NCBI GenBank assembly: GCA_032158295.1
Contig: CM063259.1
Span: 12,867,564-12,931,563, forward strand
Source of the DNA: Pycnopodia helianthoides
Taxonomy: Eukaryota > Echinodermata > Asteroidea > Forcipulatida > Asteriidae
Length of the DNA stretch: 64,000 bases
Direction of reading: 5' to 3'
Part shown: positions 63,477 to 64,000 of the stretch, one piece after another
How positions within the stretch are numbered: the first letter of the stretch is position 1
Layout of the letters: the number at the start of each line of letters is the position of its first letter
Made by a program: the position numbers and the translations under genes
The notes under the pieces: generated by a model
Database searches by the model: none
What the model saw: only the letters and a program-made list of their open reading frames with translations
Told to the model about the DNA's origin: nothing

Positions 63477-63642
63477 AGACCTTATGCACATGACGCCATT
63501 TGAGTGGGGAGAGTCAAAAGAAGATTGCTCATTGGCTCATCCTCTGCGCCGCGCGTACATGTACAGGATGTGCGTTTTCCCCTGTTTTGTTACCGTTTTA
63601 CCTCCAAGATGGCAGCGTGATGACGTCAATGCGTAAGGTCTA
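63477..63642 (+). mobile_element. Family D-like foldback with CRE and YY1-like words
   Basis: TAGACCTTATGCACATGACG...CCAAGATGGCAGC...GATGACGTCAATGCGTAAGG TCTA. TGACGTCA is a perfect CRE and AAGATGGC is YY1-like. It lies upstream of ACSL coding exon 1. From 63660 to 64000 only a family F end (63697) was seen. Confidence 0.6.
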
Positions 63643-64000
63643 CAGTAACAGTCAAAAGAATGAACTGCCCAGCCAAGCAATTATGACCAATTGACCATTA
63701 ACCCTCCTGCTGATAAACCATATGGAACCATTCAAAAATCTATTCCTCACACTTGCCCTGTAGCTTCGAACACCCTCTATGTCTTTACTAACGGAGATCA
63801 AAGTCTATACAACCATGCATGATCAGTGAAGCGTGTGAATAGTTTCAGATGAAGAAACCGTGGTATATCAGATAGTGATATGGGTCCGTAATATACCACT
63901 TACCAGATACAAATCACAAAACCAGAAAGTTTATGAATTTTGTTCAGTTAAAAGCAAATTAAACCCAGACGGCAGACCCACCTTCAACTAAAATTGGGGG

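Overview
The window is nuclear DNA of an invertebrate deuterostome, most likely an echinoderm and possibly a sea star. The grounds are split genes with GT-AG introns whose products align closely with vertebrate RAB6 and ACSL3/4, a very high load of short foldback elements and tRNA-derived SINEs, and a dispersed repeat at about 2640-3015 that I associate with sea-star sequences. That last point is memory, not a search. No bacterial, viral or organellar feature was seen.

Two protein-coding genes are complete or nearly so and face each other tail to tail. (1) A Rab6 GTPase gene on the + strand: seven coding exons between 6136 and 35203 give a 210-residue protein with all G motifs and a CAC C-terminus. 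A second possible last exon at 41196-41344 joins in frame and ends in a different prenylation tail, CYC. (2) A long-chain acyl-CoA synthetase of the ACSL3/ACSL4 group on the - strand: thirteen coding exons between 63316 and 53094 join with all phases matching into a 718-residue protein with an N-terminal membrane anchor, the AMP-binding P-loop and the FACS signature. Rab6 acts in Golgi and retrograde traffic. ACSL3/4 enzymes activate fatty acids at the ER and lipid droplets. Their adjacency does not by itself imply shared function.

Layout: 1-6000 is repeats (a LINE 3' end, a triplicated ~360-bp unit, several foldbacks). 5960-6135 is a TATA-less Rab6 promoter. 6206-22041 is Rab6 intron 1, holding a ~2.2-kb DNA transposon with 8-bp target duplication and eight copies of a 15-mer, minisatellites and many MITEs. 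22042-35203 holds Rab6 exons 2-7, with a 93-bp tandem array in intron 2, a partial duplication of exon 4 in intron 4 and a foldback in intron 6. 35204-41344 leads to the alternative Rab6 end. 41345-53093 is intergenic, with 18-, 94- and 27-bp tandem arrays. 53094-63338 is the ACSL gene, and 63339-64000 its upstream intron or flank.

Most of the window is repeats. Recurrent families are called here A (ends like GGCCGTGTCCGAATTGGCGG), B (ends like GGGCCCAATTTCATAGAGC), C (body with GGCAATTGCCTCCATGCCCC), D (ends like GGATTGCAATACGCGTCA) and F (ends like TTAACCCTCCTACTGTCTGA). Exon boundaries were deduced by reading frame, splice consensus and family knowledge. No transcript data were available.
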